The position numbers and the translations under genes were made by a program. From positions 1 to 28,566 of the forward strand of contig CANQAO010000002.1 of assembly GCA_947589375.1 (NCBI GenBank): 28,566 nucleotides of DNA, given 5' to 3'. The notes beneath the pieces are model-generated. The model saw only the letters and a list, made by a program, of their open reading frames with translations. It did no database searches and was not told the origin of the DNA. Origin of the DNA: an uncultured Bacilli bacterium (GTDB lineage Bacteria > Bacillota_I > Bacilli_A > RF39 > UBA660). This document shows positions 1-8,673 of this stretch, in pieces (the first letter of the stretch is position 1; each line of letters begins with the position of its first letter).

Positions 1-72
1 ATATAATCCGCCGCAAGCAGCGGGGCTTGTACCCTGATTAGCAGGGCCCACAAGGGACCCCACTAATTAGTG
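1..72 (-). other. GC-rich structured element downstream of the lectin-muramidase gene
   Basis: Of the first 60 bases, 36 are G or C, in sharp contrast to the AT-rich DNA around them. Read on the minus strand, the segment can form nested stems: GGGG with CCCC, CTTGT with ACAAG, and CCCTG with CAGGG around a CTAAT loop. A second small hairpin (CCGC with GCGG) follows. A perfect 12-base palindrome (CACTAATTAGTG, 61-72) overlaps the stop codon of the neighbouring gene. No T-run follows inside the window, so it is not a classical terminator as far as visible. It could be a transcript-end structure, part of a non-coding RNA cut by the window edge, or a dispersed repeat. I do not recognise a known RNA family. 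A TATAAT at 2-7 on the plus strand leaves open a plus-strand transcript. Confidence 0.45.
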
Positions 73-2717
73 TCAAATATATTTAAACCTAGATTTAAAT
101 CGACATCACCATTAATACCATTTATACGGCCATCTGAAGCAAATTGGAAATAAGTATAGTATTTTTTATTTTTAAATTCTTGTAAAGCATTTTCTCCTAG
201 GGCAAAGCTCGGATGTTTATAAGGTACAAGGTTAGGATTAGCATACCATAAAGTATATCTTTGAGATAAGTAATTAGCGTCTAAATTGTGAGTAAACCAA
301 TCATCATTAGCATATATTCCGCAACTATAACCACCATTTATAATTTGCTGACAAAAAGTATCGGCCATACTAGTTAAAAGGGGCTTGCCTAATTTTGATT
401 GGTCATCATCTTCCATATCAAAGAAAACTTGCGTTCCTAAAATAGGTTTATAACCATAAGCCTCTATTCTCTTAAGTAAGTTAAGCATATGGCCAGCCTC
501 ACCAGCGGTAGCAATACTCATAGTTGCTTTATTAGCAATAGTTGCAATTTTTGAATTAGAATTAATCATTTCAATATTTTTTGCATATGAATATAAGTAA
601 ACAGCATAAGGAATATTTTTGTCCTCGCAAGCCTCGACATAGTTAATATAGTCAGGGTCCATTTGATCACCTGTATAACATGTTTTAGTTTCTATTTGAT
701 GTTTTGTGCACGTTCCATCGTTACCAGTTTCACTTCCAAAACCAGCATGAATAATTACAAAATCAATATCATCATTATTTGCAATAGCATCCCAATTTAT
801 AGGTGCCGCTTGAGTATTCCAATGTGAAATATCAAAACCATGATAGACAAGATCACCTTTAAACTCTGTTTTCTTAAAATTTTGATTAGCACTATCATTT
901 TCTTTTTTCAAAATTAATTTAGAATTATTGGCAGAACCTGAAGCAGTTATATAAAGTTCACCGGAACTTGATACAAACGATACATTATTATTACCTTGCT
1001 CTTTAATACGCCAATGCTGATTAGTTCCGCCATTATAAGGATAAACAACTATTTCAGCACCTTCTTCTTTGCTATTGTCTCTAATGGTTAAAACAACTTT
1101 TTTATTTAAAACACTTCTAATCGTATAATAACCATCTTTAAAATATTCAGCATACCATAGTTGATTTTTACGATTACCATTTTTATATAAGATGGTGCTT
1201 TGGTTATTTAAAGTAATACCACCACTAATATCAATAGCTTGATTAGTATCAAGTAAAGTTGTAAAACTAAATTTCTTACCATTATAATCTTTACTGGTAT
1301 CTTTATTTATTTCCGTTGACACAAATTTAAACTTTTGATTCTTATCACCACTATAACTCCATAACTGCAAATTAGTGCCATTTTTCGCTAAACCATGGTA
1401 AACATCTAAATATAAGTTATTGCATTTAGAAATTATATAATAGTATCCATCACCGGCATCTTTAATTATCCATTTTTGGTTATCTCCACTCTTTTTTTGA
1501 TATAATTGAACATTTGTCCCAGGAGTTTTTAAAGATTTATAAACATCCAATGACATATTCTCGCTCATTCCTGTCGTAATAGTATAATAACCATCACTTA
1601 AAGGTTCAATTGTCCATTTTTGATTATTTCCACCATTTTGGGCATAAAGTTCAACATTGCTTCCATCATTTGCTTTGGCATTATAAACATCAACTACCAT
1701 ATTATTATTTGAAGTACTTAAAGCACTTTGAATTATATAAGTTCCTTCATCAAGTGGCTGATCAATTTCCTCCATTGATGCTTGTTCAAATTTAAACTTT
1801 TGGTTGTTCCCACCATTTTGGGTATACATTTGAATATTAGTTCCAGCTTTAGCGGTTCCATAATAGACATCTAAAGCCAAATTATTACATTTAGAAATTA
1901 TATAATAATTTCCACCACCAGCATCTTTAATAACCCACTGTTGATTATCGTTGGAATTACTATCATAAACTTCAGTATTGGTACCGGCAGTTTTATTAGC
2001 CCCATGAACATCTAAAGATACATTTGTATTTAAAGCCATCTTAATCGAATAATATCCATTATTTAAATATTTTACTTCCCATTTTTGATAATCTTTATCA
2101 TTTAGCTGTTCTAACTGGACATTAGTAGTTTTAGAAGATATCCCGTTTCTAGGTTGAATTACTAAATTATTATTTAAAGCACTTTCTATTGTATAAGTAC
2201 CATTATCAATGGTTTGTTTCTTTTCAAACCTCCACTTTTGGTTTGTACCTTTAGTTTCATTATATAATTGAATATTAGTTCCATTCTTATCCAAACTATA
2301 ATAGACATCTAGATATAAATTATCATGTTTACAAACTATATAATAATTCCCATCTCCAGCGTCTTTAATAATCCATTTTTGATTATTTCCTCCATTATAC
2401 TTATATAATTGGATATTAGCTCCGGCTTTAGGATTCACCCCATAAGCATCCAATGAAAATGAATTATCAGATACACTTTTAATTGTATAATACCCATCAC
2501 CTATTGATTTAACATCCCATAATTGGTTTGTCCCACTATTATCAGTATATAGTTGAATATTAGTTTCGTTTTTAGTCCATCCCATGTAAATATCAATAGC
2601 CATATTATCATTCATAGCTGATTTAATACTATAAATTCCATCTTCTAAAGCAAAAGCTGTGTCTTTAGCAAAGAAAATAGAAAATACAAATAAAATCAAA
2701 CAAAATATTTTTTTCAT
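63..2717 (-). CDS. Secreted four-module ricin-type lectin fused to GH25 muramidase
   Basis: The 884-residue protein starts with a signal peptide (about residues 1-23, K-K then a hydrophobic core ending A-F-A). Residues about 24-618 hold four ricin-B-like beta-trefoil modules of about 150 residues, recognisable by twelve QxW/QxF motifs (three per module; the third is QxF in modules 2-4). The GH25 lysozyme domain runs from about 620 to the end: GFDISHWN with D629, DFVIIHAGFG, the FFDME catalytic pair D767/E769, and a closing GDVDLNLG. GH25 enzymes cut the MurNAc-GlcNAc bond of peptidoglycan, and ricin-type modules bind sugars. The start ATG lies 3 bases after the glycosyltransferase stop and is preceded by AAGGA. 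It is the last gene of the flippase operon. Wall remodelling during polymer export or attachment is an inference. The stop is TAG. Confidence 0.93.
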   Translation of the reverse strand: MKKIFCLILFVFSIFFAKDTAFALEDGIYSIKSAMNDNMAIDIYMGWTKNETNIQLYTDNSGTNQLWDVKSIGDGYYTIKSVSDNSFSLDAYGVNPKAGANIQLYKYNGGNNQKWIIKDAGDGNYYIVCKHDNLYLDVYYSLDKNGTNIQLYNETKGTNQKWRFEKKQTIDNGTYTIESALNNNLVIQPRNGISSKTTNVQLEQLNDKDYQKWEVKYLNNGYYSIKMALNTNVSLDVHGANKTAGTNTEVYDSNSNDNQQWVIKDAGGGNYYIISKCNNLALDVYYGTAKAGTNIQMYTQNGGNNQKFKFEQASMEEIDQPLDEGTYIIQSALSTSNNNMVVDVYNAKANDGSNVELYAQNGGNNQKWTIEPLSDGYYTITTGMSENMSLDVYKSLKTPGTNVQLYQKKSGDNQKWIIKDAGDGYYYIISKCNNLYLDVYHGLAKNGTNLQLWSYSGDKNQKFKFVSTEINKDTSKDYNGKKFSFTTLLDTNQAIDISGGITLNNQSTILYKNGNRKNQLWYAEYFKDGYYTIRSVLNKKVVLTIRDNSKEEGAEIVVYPYNGGTNQHWRIKEQGNNNVSFVSSSGELYITASGSANNSKLILKKENDSANQNFKKTEFKGDLVYHGFDISHWNTQAAPINWDAIANNDDIDFVIIHAGFGSETGNDGTCTKHQIETKTCYTGDQMDPDYINYVEACEDKNIPYAVYLYSYAKNIEMINSNSKIATIANKATMSIATAGEAGHMLNLLKRIEAYGYKPILGTQVFFDMEDDDQSKLGKPLLTSMADTFCQQIINGGYSCGIYANDDWFTHNLDANYLSQRYTLWYANPNLVPYKHPSFALGENALQEFKNKKYYTYFQFASDGRINGINGDVDLNLGLNIFDTN

Positions 2718-2720
2718 GTT

Positions 2721-3596
2721 TTAATTTTCCTTCTTTCTACCAATTACAAAATCGTAATTAGTATAAACATCGCCATCAGTTTTTAAAGCTTTATTTAATT
2801 TATGAAAATCAGACATTTTTTCTATTTGTTCAAACCTTTTTGCATCATATTTTTTAGTAAGTTCAAACATTAAAATATGTGGACTTACATTATTAAAAGT
2901 TGGAATATTATCAAAATCTTCTTTATATTTATCACAAGCTAAAGAAAAAGCTATATGATATAAGAAATAGTTAGCTAGTCTATTTTCATGTTCCCAATAT
3001 TCAAATAAAATTACTTGTGTTAATTCTAAAATAGGATGATGTTTACATGCGTTTATAAGCCAACTTGAAGAATTAGTTGGTAATTTATCAGTTCGATCTA
3101 AACATATATCTTTAAAAACAAATAATGGCTCTTTAGTTATATAAGTAGGTTCTTCTTTAGCTGTACAAAAAACCGTTGAATCAAGCCATAACCCACCATG
3201 ATTAATTAATAAATTAGCTCTTAATAAATCAGAAAAATGAGTTTTGGTAATAATTCCTTTCTCGTATTTTTCGATTATATAACCGGGAAAATTTGTATAA
3301 TCTTTATAGTTGTCATCGGTTAGCACAATTACTTCTTTATTCGGCATTGATTTCTTAATAGACTCTACACATTTTTGGATTAATAATGGAGCATTTTCTA
3401 TTCCCTGAAACCAACACACAAAAACTTTATTAGAAAATTCTTTTTTATACTCTTTTGATTCAAAATTATCTATAAGATCTTTGTATTTTTTAGCCATATC
3501 TTTTTTGATATGATGTTTAATCTCAATCGATTTGGCAATATTGTTTTTAATTAAATGATATTTTACTTTTCTATATGCTCTTTTAAAAATATTCAT
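2721..3596 (-). CDS. Capsular polysaccharide synthesis glycosyltransferase (GT32-like)
   Basis: The 291-residue protein has no membrane segment and should be cytoplasmic. It shows the layout of the capsular polysaccharide synthesis / GT32-type sugar transferases: a CWFQG segment near residue 61, a VLTDDN stretch near 91, then SDLLRANLL (D123, R126) followed by NHGGLWLDST with D139 in the position of the metal-binding DxD. These enzymes transfer a hexose from a nucleotide sugar to a growing glycan. Its ATG overlaps the TGA of the upstream TagB-like gene in an ATGA arrangement, implying translational coupling. The lectin-muramidase gene follows after 3 bases. The donor and acceptor cannot be told from sequence. 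Confidence 0.85.
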   Translation of the reverse strand: MNIFKRAYRKVKYHLIKNNIAKSIEIKHHIKKDMAKKYKDLIDNFESKEYKKEFSNKVFVCWFQGIENAPLLIQKCVESIKKSMPNKEVIVLTDDNYKDYTNFPGYIIEKYEKGIITKTHFSDLLRANLLINHGGLWLDSTVFCTAKEEPTYITKEPLFVFKDICLDRTDKLPTNSSSWLINACKHHPILELTQVILFEYWEHENRLANYFLYHIAFSLACDKYKEDFDNIPTFNNVSPHILMFELTKKYDAKRFEQIEKMSDFHKLNKALKTDGDVYTNYDFVIGRKKEN

Positions 3597-4735
3597 TTTA
3601 TCACCTCGATAATAAATTTTGCGATATCTTCACTTGAATTAGGATTTCTAAAAAGTCCTAGTTTATCTAGATATCTATCAATATCTTCACTATAAGTATC
3701 CGCTTTAAAATTTAAAATATTATCTTCTAGTTCTTTTTGCGTTTTCGCAATTGGAAAAGGCATCTCATCATATGACAAATTAAAGTCTCTCTGCTTTACA
3801 TATTCATCATAATCATTAGCATATATATAGCAAACCTTTTTCATGATAGCAAAATCAAACATCGTTGAAGAATAGTCGGTAATCATTAAATCAGCAAATA
3901 TTTCAAGTTCTTCGATTGCATCTATATTAGAAACATTGATAATATCTTTTGTATAATGAAGACTATCCGCTTTAGAAGCAATATTTGGATGCAGTTTTAT
4001 TAATATAACCCACTCGCCACCAAATTTTTTATTTAAAGTTTTAATTATCTTTTCAAAATCTAAATCGTAATATTTCAAACTTTCGTCATCTCTAAAGGTT
4101 GGGCAGTAAATTAAAACTTTTTTATTTTTATCAAGATTTAAAATTTTACGATATTTTTTATCAATAACTTCTCTATCAGAGTTATAAAAAGCATCATAAG
4201 CCGGATACCCTATTTCGATAAACTTATCATCATACCAAAAACTTCTTTTAAAAACGTCTTTTTGCCACTTACTACTAGCTAACATATAATCAATCATCGC
4301 CGCATCTTTTTGAGCATACTTAACATATTCTTGACTTAAAGTATTGATAACGTCTTTTTCAACTTTTTTAGCTCCTATTCCTCCGTGCCACGTTTGAATA
4401 TAAACTTGACCTTCCCTTTTCGAAGTATAATAAAACTTACGAGAATTACCAAGCCATAATTTGGCCGTCACTAACTCATAAATGCCTTTAATTGAACCAA
4501 ATCTAACTTTTTTAACATAACTGGGTAACTCGATACTATCAAATTTTACATAGGAAATTAAAACCACTATTTTATAAGATGGATCGATTTTATGCATGGC
4601 TTCGGCAATTAACTTCGGATTATCAGAATATCCCCTACCATTAAAACAATCAACAACGATTTTCTTGTCATCAATTTTACAAATCTTAAATATGTGCCAA
4701 AAAAGCATTTTGATAAAAGATTTAATTTTTCGCAT
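3593..4735 (-). CDS. CDP-glycerol glycerophosphotransferase family protein (TagB/TagF-like)
   Basis: This is 380 residues when started at the ATG at 4735, which has a GGGGG ribosome site 8 bases upstream. A longer reading from a TTG at 4750 would have that site inside the gene and is less likely. The family signature is clear: QTWHGG (H117), KLHPN, and near the C terminus LITDYSSTMFDF. Family members move glycerol phosphate or ribitol phosphate from a CDP donor to a lipid-linked acceptor in teichoic acid synthesis, and some decorate capsules with polyol phosphate. The length matches single-domain TagB-type enzymes rather than the longer TagF polymerases. An N-terminal amphipathic helix probably binds the membrane. 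It overlaps the flippase gene by 14 bases, so a polyol-phosphate substituent on the exported glycan is a reasonable inference. Confidence 0.87.
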   Translation of the reverse strand: MRKIKSFIKMLFWHIFKICKIDDKKIVVDCFNGRGYSDNPKLIAEAMHKIDPSYKIVVLISYVKFDSIELPSYVKKVRFGSIKGIYELVTAKLWLGNSRKFYYTSKREGQVYIQTWHGGIGAKKVEKDVINTLSQEYVKYAQKDAAMIDYMLASSKWQKDVFKRSFWYDDKFIEIGYPAYDAFYNSDREVIDKKYRKILNLDKNKKVLIYCPTFRDDESLKYYDLDFEKIIKTLNKKFGGEWVILIKLHPNIASKADSLHYTKDIINVSNIDAIEELEIFADLMITDYSSTMFDFAIMKKVCYIYANDYDEYVKQRDFNLSYDEMPFPIAKTQKELEDNILNFKADTYSEDIDRYLDKLGLFRNPNSSEDIAKFIIEVIK

Positions 4736-6260
4736 GCAATTTACCCCCAATCTTTTTCTTAATTAAATTTTCAACATAAACTCGTTCTTCTTTATTAAAC
4801 ATAAAGAAGTAATTTATAATTACACCTATTACAATAGATAAAGCTATTACGACAAATAACATCATCCAGGTATGAATAGGAATTATAAAGTATATGCCTA
4901 AATTAATTAAAGTTAAGACTAAAGTTACAAATAAATATCTGAAAATTTCTGGATAAAATATCGTCTTCTTTACACCTAAACAATGAGCCGAATACATTGG
5001 TGTATAAATCAAATTTTTAATAGCTCCAGTAATTGAAGAAACAGCAGCAACCACAACGACTCCTAAATTTGTAGTTTGGAGCAAGATAAAGACAACGGCC
5101 GTATTAAATAAACCTAAAAATACGTGCACTAAAGCATTTACTTTTAATTTATTAGTTATTGTAAACACTTGCCATAAAGGCACAATAACTGATGATGCCA
5201 CACTAGCAAATATAGAAATAATTGATAAAATTGTTAAAAGGTTAATATCCTGTTCCGGTACCCATAAAGCATAAAAAGCCGTTCCGAATACTAAAAGAGC
5301 ACAGCATGAAATACTCGCAAATACCCCAGTTAATTTCATTGATAATTTAAAATCGTGAATAACTTCATTTAATTTTCCTTTAGCATAATCGATTGTTTGT
5401 TGAGGCGCAAAAATACCGGCAAAAGTTGAAATAAATGTACTTAAAGTTGTAGTGATAGTTTTGATAATGGCAAACTGCCCCATCGCAATCGGATTGATAA
5501 ATAAATTGGTAATTAATAAATCCAAGCCATCAGTTAAAATTTGACCTAATTTAGTAATTGTATTCCAAACCCCTGATTTAACAACTTCAAAAACATATTT
5601 AATATCAAAATATATCTTTTTAATATTTATTTTCGGTAATAAGGTTTTAGTATAATACATGTTTTTAATTAAAATATAAATTGAGACAATACAAGAAACT
5701 AAACCGACATATAATACATAAGGTTTAAATAACATGAATAAACCTAAAATTAATAAACCACGCATGGCATAAGATACAATATTAACTTTAGCGGCAAGAT
5801 CTAGTCTATTAGTGGCAAAGGTTGAAGTAGCATAAGAAGCATTAACAATACTTAAAAAGAAATTGATAAAAATAAATAAGAAAAGTAGTTTAACATCAAA
5901 AACAATATTCGCTGGTATAGTAAGCAAATTATCTAAAAATAAAACGATAAAGAAAGATGGCATCAGCAATAATAAACCAACAAAGAGATTCGCATATACC
6001 GAACTTGTAAAATATTTATTAGCTTTTTCATAATTGCCTTTATGAATTTCAATGGTTATAAATCTTCCAATCATGGAATTTAAAGCAATAGTAAGCAAAC
6101 TAGCATACATAACAAAATTGTTAGCTAAAGTGATAAATCCATAAGCTTCGACACCGACATTTTTAGTAATATAGGGCGTCAAAAAGAAGTTAATACCCAT
6201 ATTAACACAAAAAGCCAGCATAGTTGAAGTCATATTTAATATTAACTGTCGATTTTTCAT
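4722..6260 (-). CDS. wzx: Wzx-type polysaccharide flippase (MOP superfamily)
   Basis: The protein has 512 residues from the ATG at 6260, which is preceded by AAGGAG with 8 bases of spacing; a longer in-frame reading up to 6302 lacks such a site and would run through the promoter. It is a polytopic membrane protein with roughly 12-14 hydrophobic segments. The N terminus (NMTSTMLAFCVNMGINFFLTPYI, here described as residues about 8-30) and the VEAYGF segment are typical of polysaccharide transporters of the MOP (Wzx/MATE-like) superfamily, which flip undecaprenyl-pyrophosphate-linked repeat units to the outer face. It is the first gene of a four-gene unit behind its own promoter. The likely partner is the Wzy-like polymerase encoded near 20-21 kb. 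A teichoic-acid-like lipid-linked cargo is also possible. Confidence 0.88.
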   Translation of the reverse strand: MKNRQLILNMTSTMLAFCVNMGINFFLTPYITKNVGVEAYGFITLANNFVMYASLLTIALNSMIGRFITIEIHKGNYEKANKYFTSSVYANLFVGLLLLMPSFFIVLFLDNLLTIPANIVFDVKLLFLFIFINFFLSIVNASYATSTFATNRLDLAAKVNIVSYAMRGLLILGLFMLFKPYVLYVGLVSCIVSIYILIKNMYYTKTLLPKINIKKIYFDIKYVFEVVKSGVWNTITKLGQILTDGLDLLITNLFINPIAMGQFAIIKTITTTLSTFISTFAGIFAPQQTIDYAKGKLNEVIHDFKLSMKLTGVFASISCCALLVFGTAFYALWVPEQDINLLTILSIISIFASVASSVIVPLWQVFTITNKLKVNALVHVFLGLFNTAVVFILLQTTNLGVVVVAAVSSITGAIKNLIYTPMYSAHCLGVKKTIFYPEIFRYLFVTLVLTLINLGIYFIIPIHTWMMLFVVIALSIVIGVIINYFFMFNKEERVYVENLIKKKIGGKLHAKN

Positions 6261-6288
6261 TTGCCTAACTCCTTTATCTCTATATAAA

Positions 6289-6317
6289 ATTATACCATAC
6301 AAGCTAAAATAAGTAAA
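6289..6317 (-). promoter_or_regulatory. Promoter of the flippase-to-muramidase unit
   Basis: On the minus strand TTTACT (6312-6317) and TATAAT (6289-6294) are separated by 17 bases, and a TG one base ahead of the hexamer makes an extended -10. The perfect -10, the extension and the position just after a terminator and 29 bases ahead of the flippase ATG support it. The -35 matches the SigA consensus at four of six bases. Confidence 0.75.
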
Positions 6318-6345
6318 ATAAAAGACAATATTAAATTGTCCTTTT
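6311..6345 (-). terminator. Terminator after the SGNH gene
   Basis: On the minus strand GACAAT and ATTGTC (6335-6340 and 6324-6329) pair around a 5-base loop. AAAA ahead can extend the stem with one bulged G, and a T-rich run (TTTTATTTTACTTATTTT) follows. The hairpin overlaps the SGNH stop codon, and its T-run overlaps the -35 of the next promoter, marking a tight unit boundary. Confidence 0.65.
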
Positions 6346-7188
6346 GGTATTATATATCACGCATTTATTAGTGATATAATTTAATATTAACTGATTAGTT
6401 GAATTATCATAATGAAGACCATCATAAGTTTCAAAATGAATATTATTATATGAATCGCAATAATGCATATTATCTAAATCATTTTTTTCTAATAACTTAT
6501 GCATAGCTGCGTTAAATCGCATTATTTCATCATTTCGCATATCAGCCATATCCTTTGTATACATATATCTAGCTTGAACGGGATTTACTGACATGAAATA
6601 AAATTCAACATTTTCATATTTATTCGCTAGAGATTTATATAATTTAAAATACTCTACTGCCCGGCTATTTACCGTATCAACTATATTCAAATCATTAACC
6701 CCCATATTGATAACCACATGATATTTATAAGCAGCATTTCGACTATCTAAGGTTTCAATAACTTTTGGATAAGCTACTGACTTAAACCAAGGAATTGAAG
6801 CACCTGCTTTAGCAATAAAGATAAAATCATTAGGAATATTTAAATATTGACGATTGTTTTCGATAAATTCCATTCGCGAATCCCCTACTACGACAACTTT
6901 ATTAGAAACAATATTTGGTAAAATGCTTTCATCTTTAATATTGCTTTTTTCGAGTGCACAGAAACATCCATTTAAAGAAAAGAATTGATCAAAAGCAATA
7001 AATGATATAAAAACGAATACTATTGTCACAGCTAGTACTGAAAACATTATCTTTAAACCAAAAATAAATCGTTTTTTATTTCGGTAAAAAATAAGATAAA
7101 ATATCAACAAAACTATAATAGATAAAATTATAAAACAAGTAATATCAAAATATTTAAGATTAAAATCATTACACACATCTAACACCAT
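6331..7188 (-). CDS. Membrane-anchored SGNH-fold esterase/acyltransferase
   Basis: The 285-residue protein has two N-terminal membrane segments (about 17-36 and 45-66) and an extracellular SGNH domain. All four blocks are visible: VVGDSR with Ser104, AKAGAS, NMGVNDL with Asn165, and the DGLH pair Asp256/His259. SGNH proteins coupled to MBOAT or acyltransferase-3 partners transfer or remove O-acetyl groups on surface glycans. It lies about 50 bases downstream of the broken MBOAT gene and two DHHW-protein genes, so a role in O-acylation of the exported polymer is likely. A ribosome site (GGTGA) sits 8 bases before the ATG. Whether it is a hydrolase or a transferase cannot be told from the motifs. 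Confidence 0.82.
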   Translation of the reverse strand: MVLDVCNDFNLKYFDITCFIILSIIVLLIFYLIFYRNKKRFIFGLKIMFSVLAVTIVFVFISFIAFDQFFSLNGCFCALEKSNIKDESILPNIVSNKVVVVGDSRMEFIENNRQYLNIPNDFIFIAKAGASIPWFKSVAYPKVIETLDSRNAAYKYHVVINMGVNDLNIVDTVNSRAVEYFKLYKSLANKYENVEFYFMSVNPVQARYMYTKDMADMRNDEIMRFNAAMHKLLEKNDLDNMHYCDSYNNIHFETYDGLHYDNSTNQLILNYITNKCVIYNTKRTI

Positions 7189-7237
7189 GATAAATCACCA
7201 GAAAATATATTATCACATTTTTTAATATTCGCCAAGA

Positions 7238-8635
7238 CTAAAATCTAAAATATATAAATGGATTGTAAGTTGATTGAATTAAAAAGGCGATTGAAAGTAA
7301 TAAAATTATAATTAACCATATATCGTAAAGATAAGATAAATAATTATTTTTAGCAGATAATTTTTGATATAAATTATTTACAAAAGGCGCTGAACCAATT
7401 GCGGCTAAAACCATATATGGAAGATAATTTAATAAACTATAGTGATCAGCAATAAAGGCGATAATATCACTTGATTTAAATGTAAATATATTATGTAATA
7501 CTATAAATATTGAATCAATATTTTCAACTCTAAATATTATCCAACCTATACATATCAATATAAAAGCATATAGCCATCTAAAGAAACTTGGAATTTTTTC
7601 TAAATATTTATTTAAGAATAATTTTTCAATTAATAAAATAATGGCAAAATATAATCCCCAAATCACAAAGTTCCAACTTGCGCCATGCCAAAAGCCAGTA
7701 CAAGCCCAAACTATTAAAATATTTCTAATCCATTTCCATTTTGGAACTCTATTTCCGCCTAAAGGAATATATACATAATCTCTAAACTATGAAGATAATG
7801 ATATATGCCATCTACGCCAAAATTCTGTAATACTTTTGGAAATATATGGGTAATTAAAGTTCTCTAGGAAATCAAAACCAAGCATTTTTCCTAAACCAAT
7901 AGCCATGTCACTATAACCTGAAAAGTCAAAATATATTTGGAATGTATAAGCTAAAACACCAATAATTAAAATTATGGCTCCGTAATCAGCAATTGATCCA
8001 TTCAAAATCGTATCAGCAATAATTGCTACATTATTAGCAATTATGACCTTCTTACCTAAACCAATTATAAAGCGTCTTAAACCATCAGTAAATTTTTCTA
8101 AAGTAACTGTTCTTTTAGCTAGTTGTTTTTCAATAGTACTGTATCTGACAATTGGTCCCGCAATAAGTTGTGGGAATAAAGCAATATAAGCACCCATCGT
8201 TATAATATTTTTTTGCGCTTTAACTTTACCACGATAAACATCGATAACATAAGATAAAGCTTGGAAAGTATAAAAGCTTATTCCAATTGGAAGTAAAATA
8301 TTTAATGAAGGTGTATTAAAGCCAAAAATATTATGTAAATTATCAAGAGCAAAATTAGTATATTTGAAGAAGAACAATAAGCCTATATTTATTATTATAT
8401 CTAGCACTAAAAATAATTTACGATTATTTTTAGTTTTATCAATTAACCTGGCTAGAAGGTAATTGATAAAAATCGAGAATAACATTAAAACTATGTATTT
8501 AGGTTCACCCCATGAATAAAAGAATAATGAAAATATTAAAAGAATGATATTTTTAAATTTATCTTTACTTAAAAAATAAATTAGAAAAAATATCGGTAAA
8601 AACACAAATAAAAATACCAAACTACTAAATACCAT
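7238..8635 (-). pseudogene. MBOAT-family O-acyltransferase interrupted by an in-frame TAG
   Basis: Read continuously from ATG 8635, this is a 465-codon MBOAT (AlgI/DltB/PatI-type) frame with one internal stop. The first 282 codons give the standard N terminus (MVFSSLVFLFVF..., LPIGISFYTFQ, IAGPIVRY, FWRRWHISLSS). Codon 283 is TAG (7787-7789), where relatives have Trp in WHISLS-W-FRDY. The same frame then continues as FRDYVYIPLGGNR and TGFWHG to the natural end at 7238. The catalytic His (codon 317, 7685-7687) lies after the stop, so the 282-residue product should be inactive; the next possible start (GTG at 7666) is also past that His. One TGG-to-TAG change explains everything, with no frameshift. 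A good AAGGAGA site precedes the start. Family function: moving acyl groups across the membrane for polysaccharide O-acetylation. Readthrough or a base-calling error are the alternatives. Confidence 0.88.
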
Positions 8636-8673
8636 ATTTATTCGTCTCCTTTACTAAACCCCTTTTTTGTAAA

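Noticed and set aside
1610..1795. Plus-strand 61-codon frame inside the lectin-muramidase gene
   Set aside because: It runs antisense to a clear domain repeat, has low-complexity composition and no ribosome site; it is a shadow of the real gene.
7238..7666. The C-terminal MBOAT piece as an independent gene
   Set aside because: It has only a GTG start inside a conserved segment, no ribosome site and no catalytic His; it is the tail of the interrupted gene.
7787..7789. Reading the MBOAT TAG as recoded Trp (alternative genetic code)
   Set aside because: TAG ends other genes here at natural positions (63-65 and 14931-14933, the latter right before the next ribosome site), and TGA also ends genes in overlaps. 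A point mutation is simpler.
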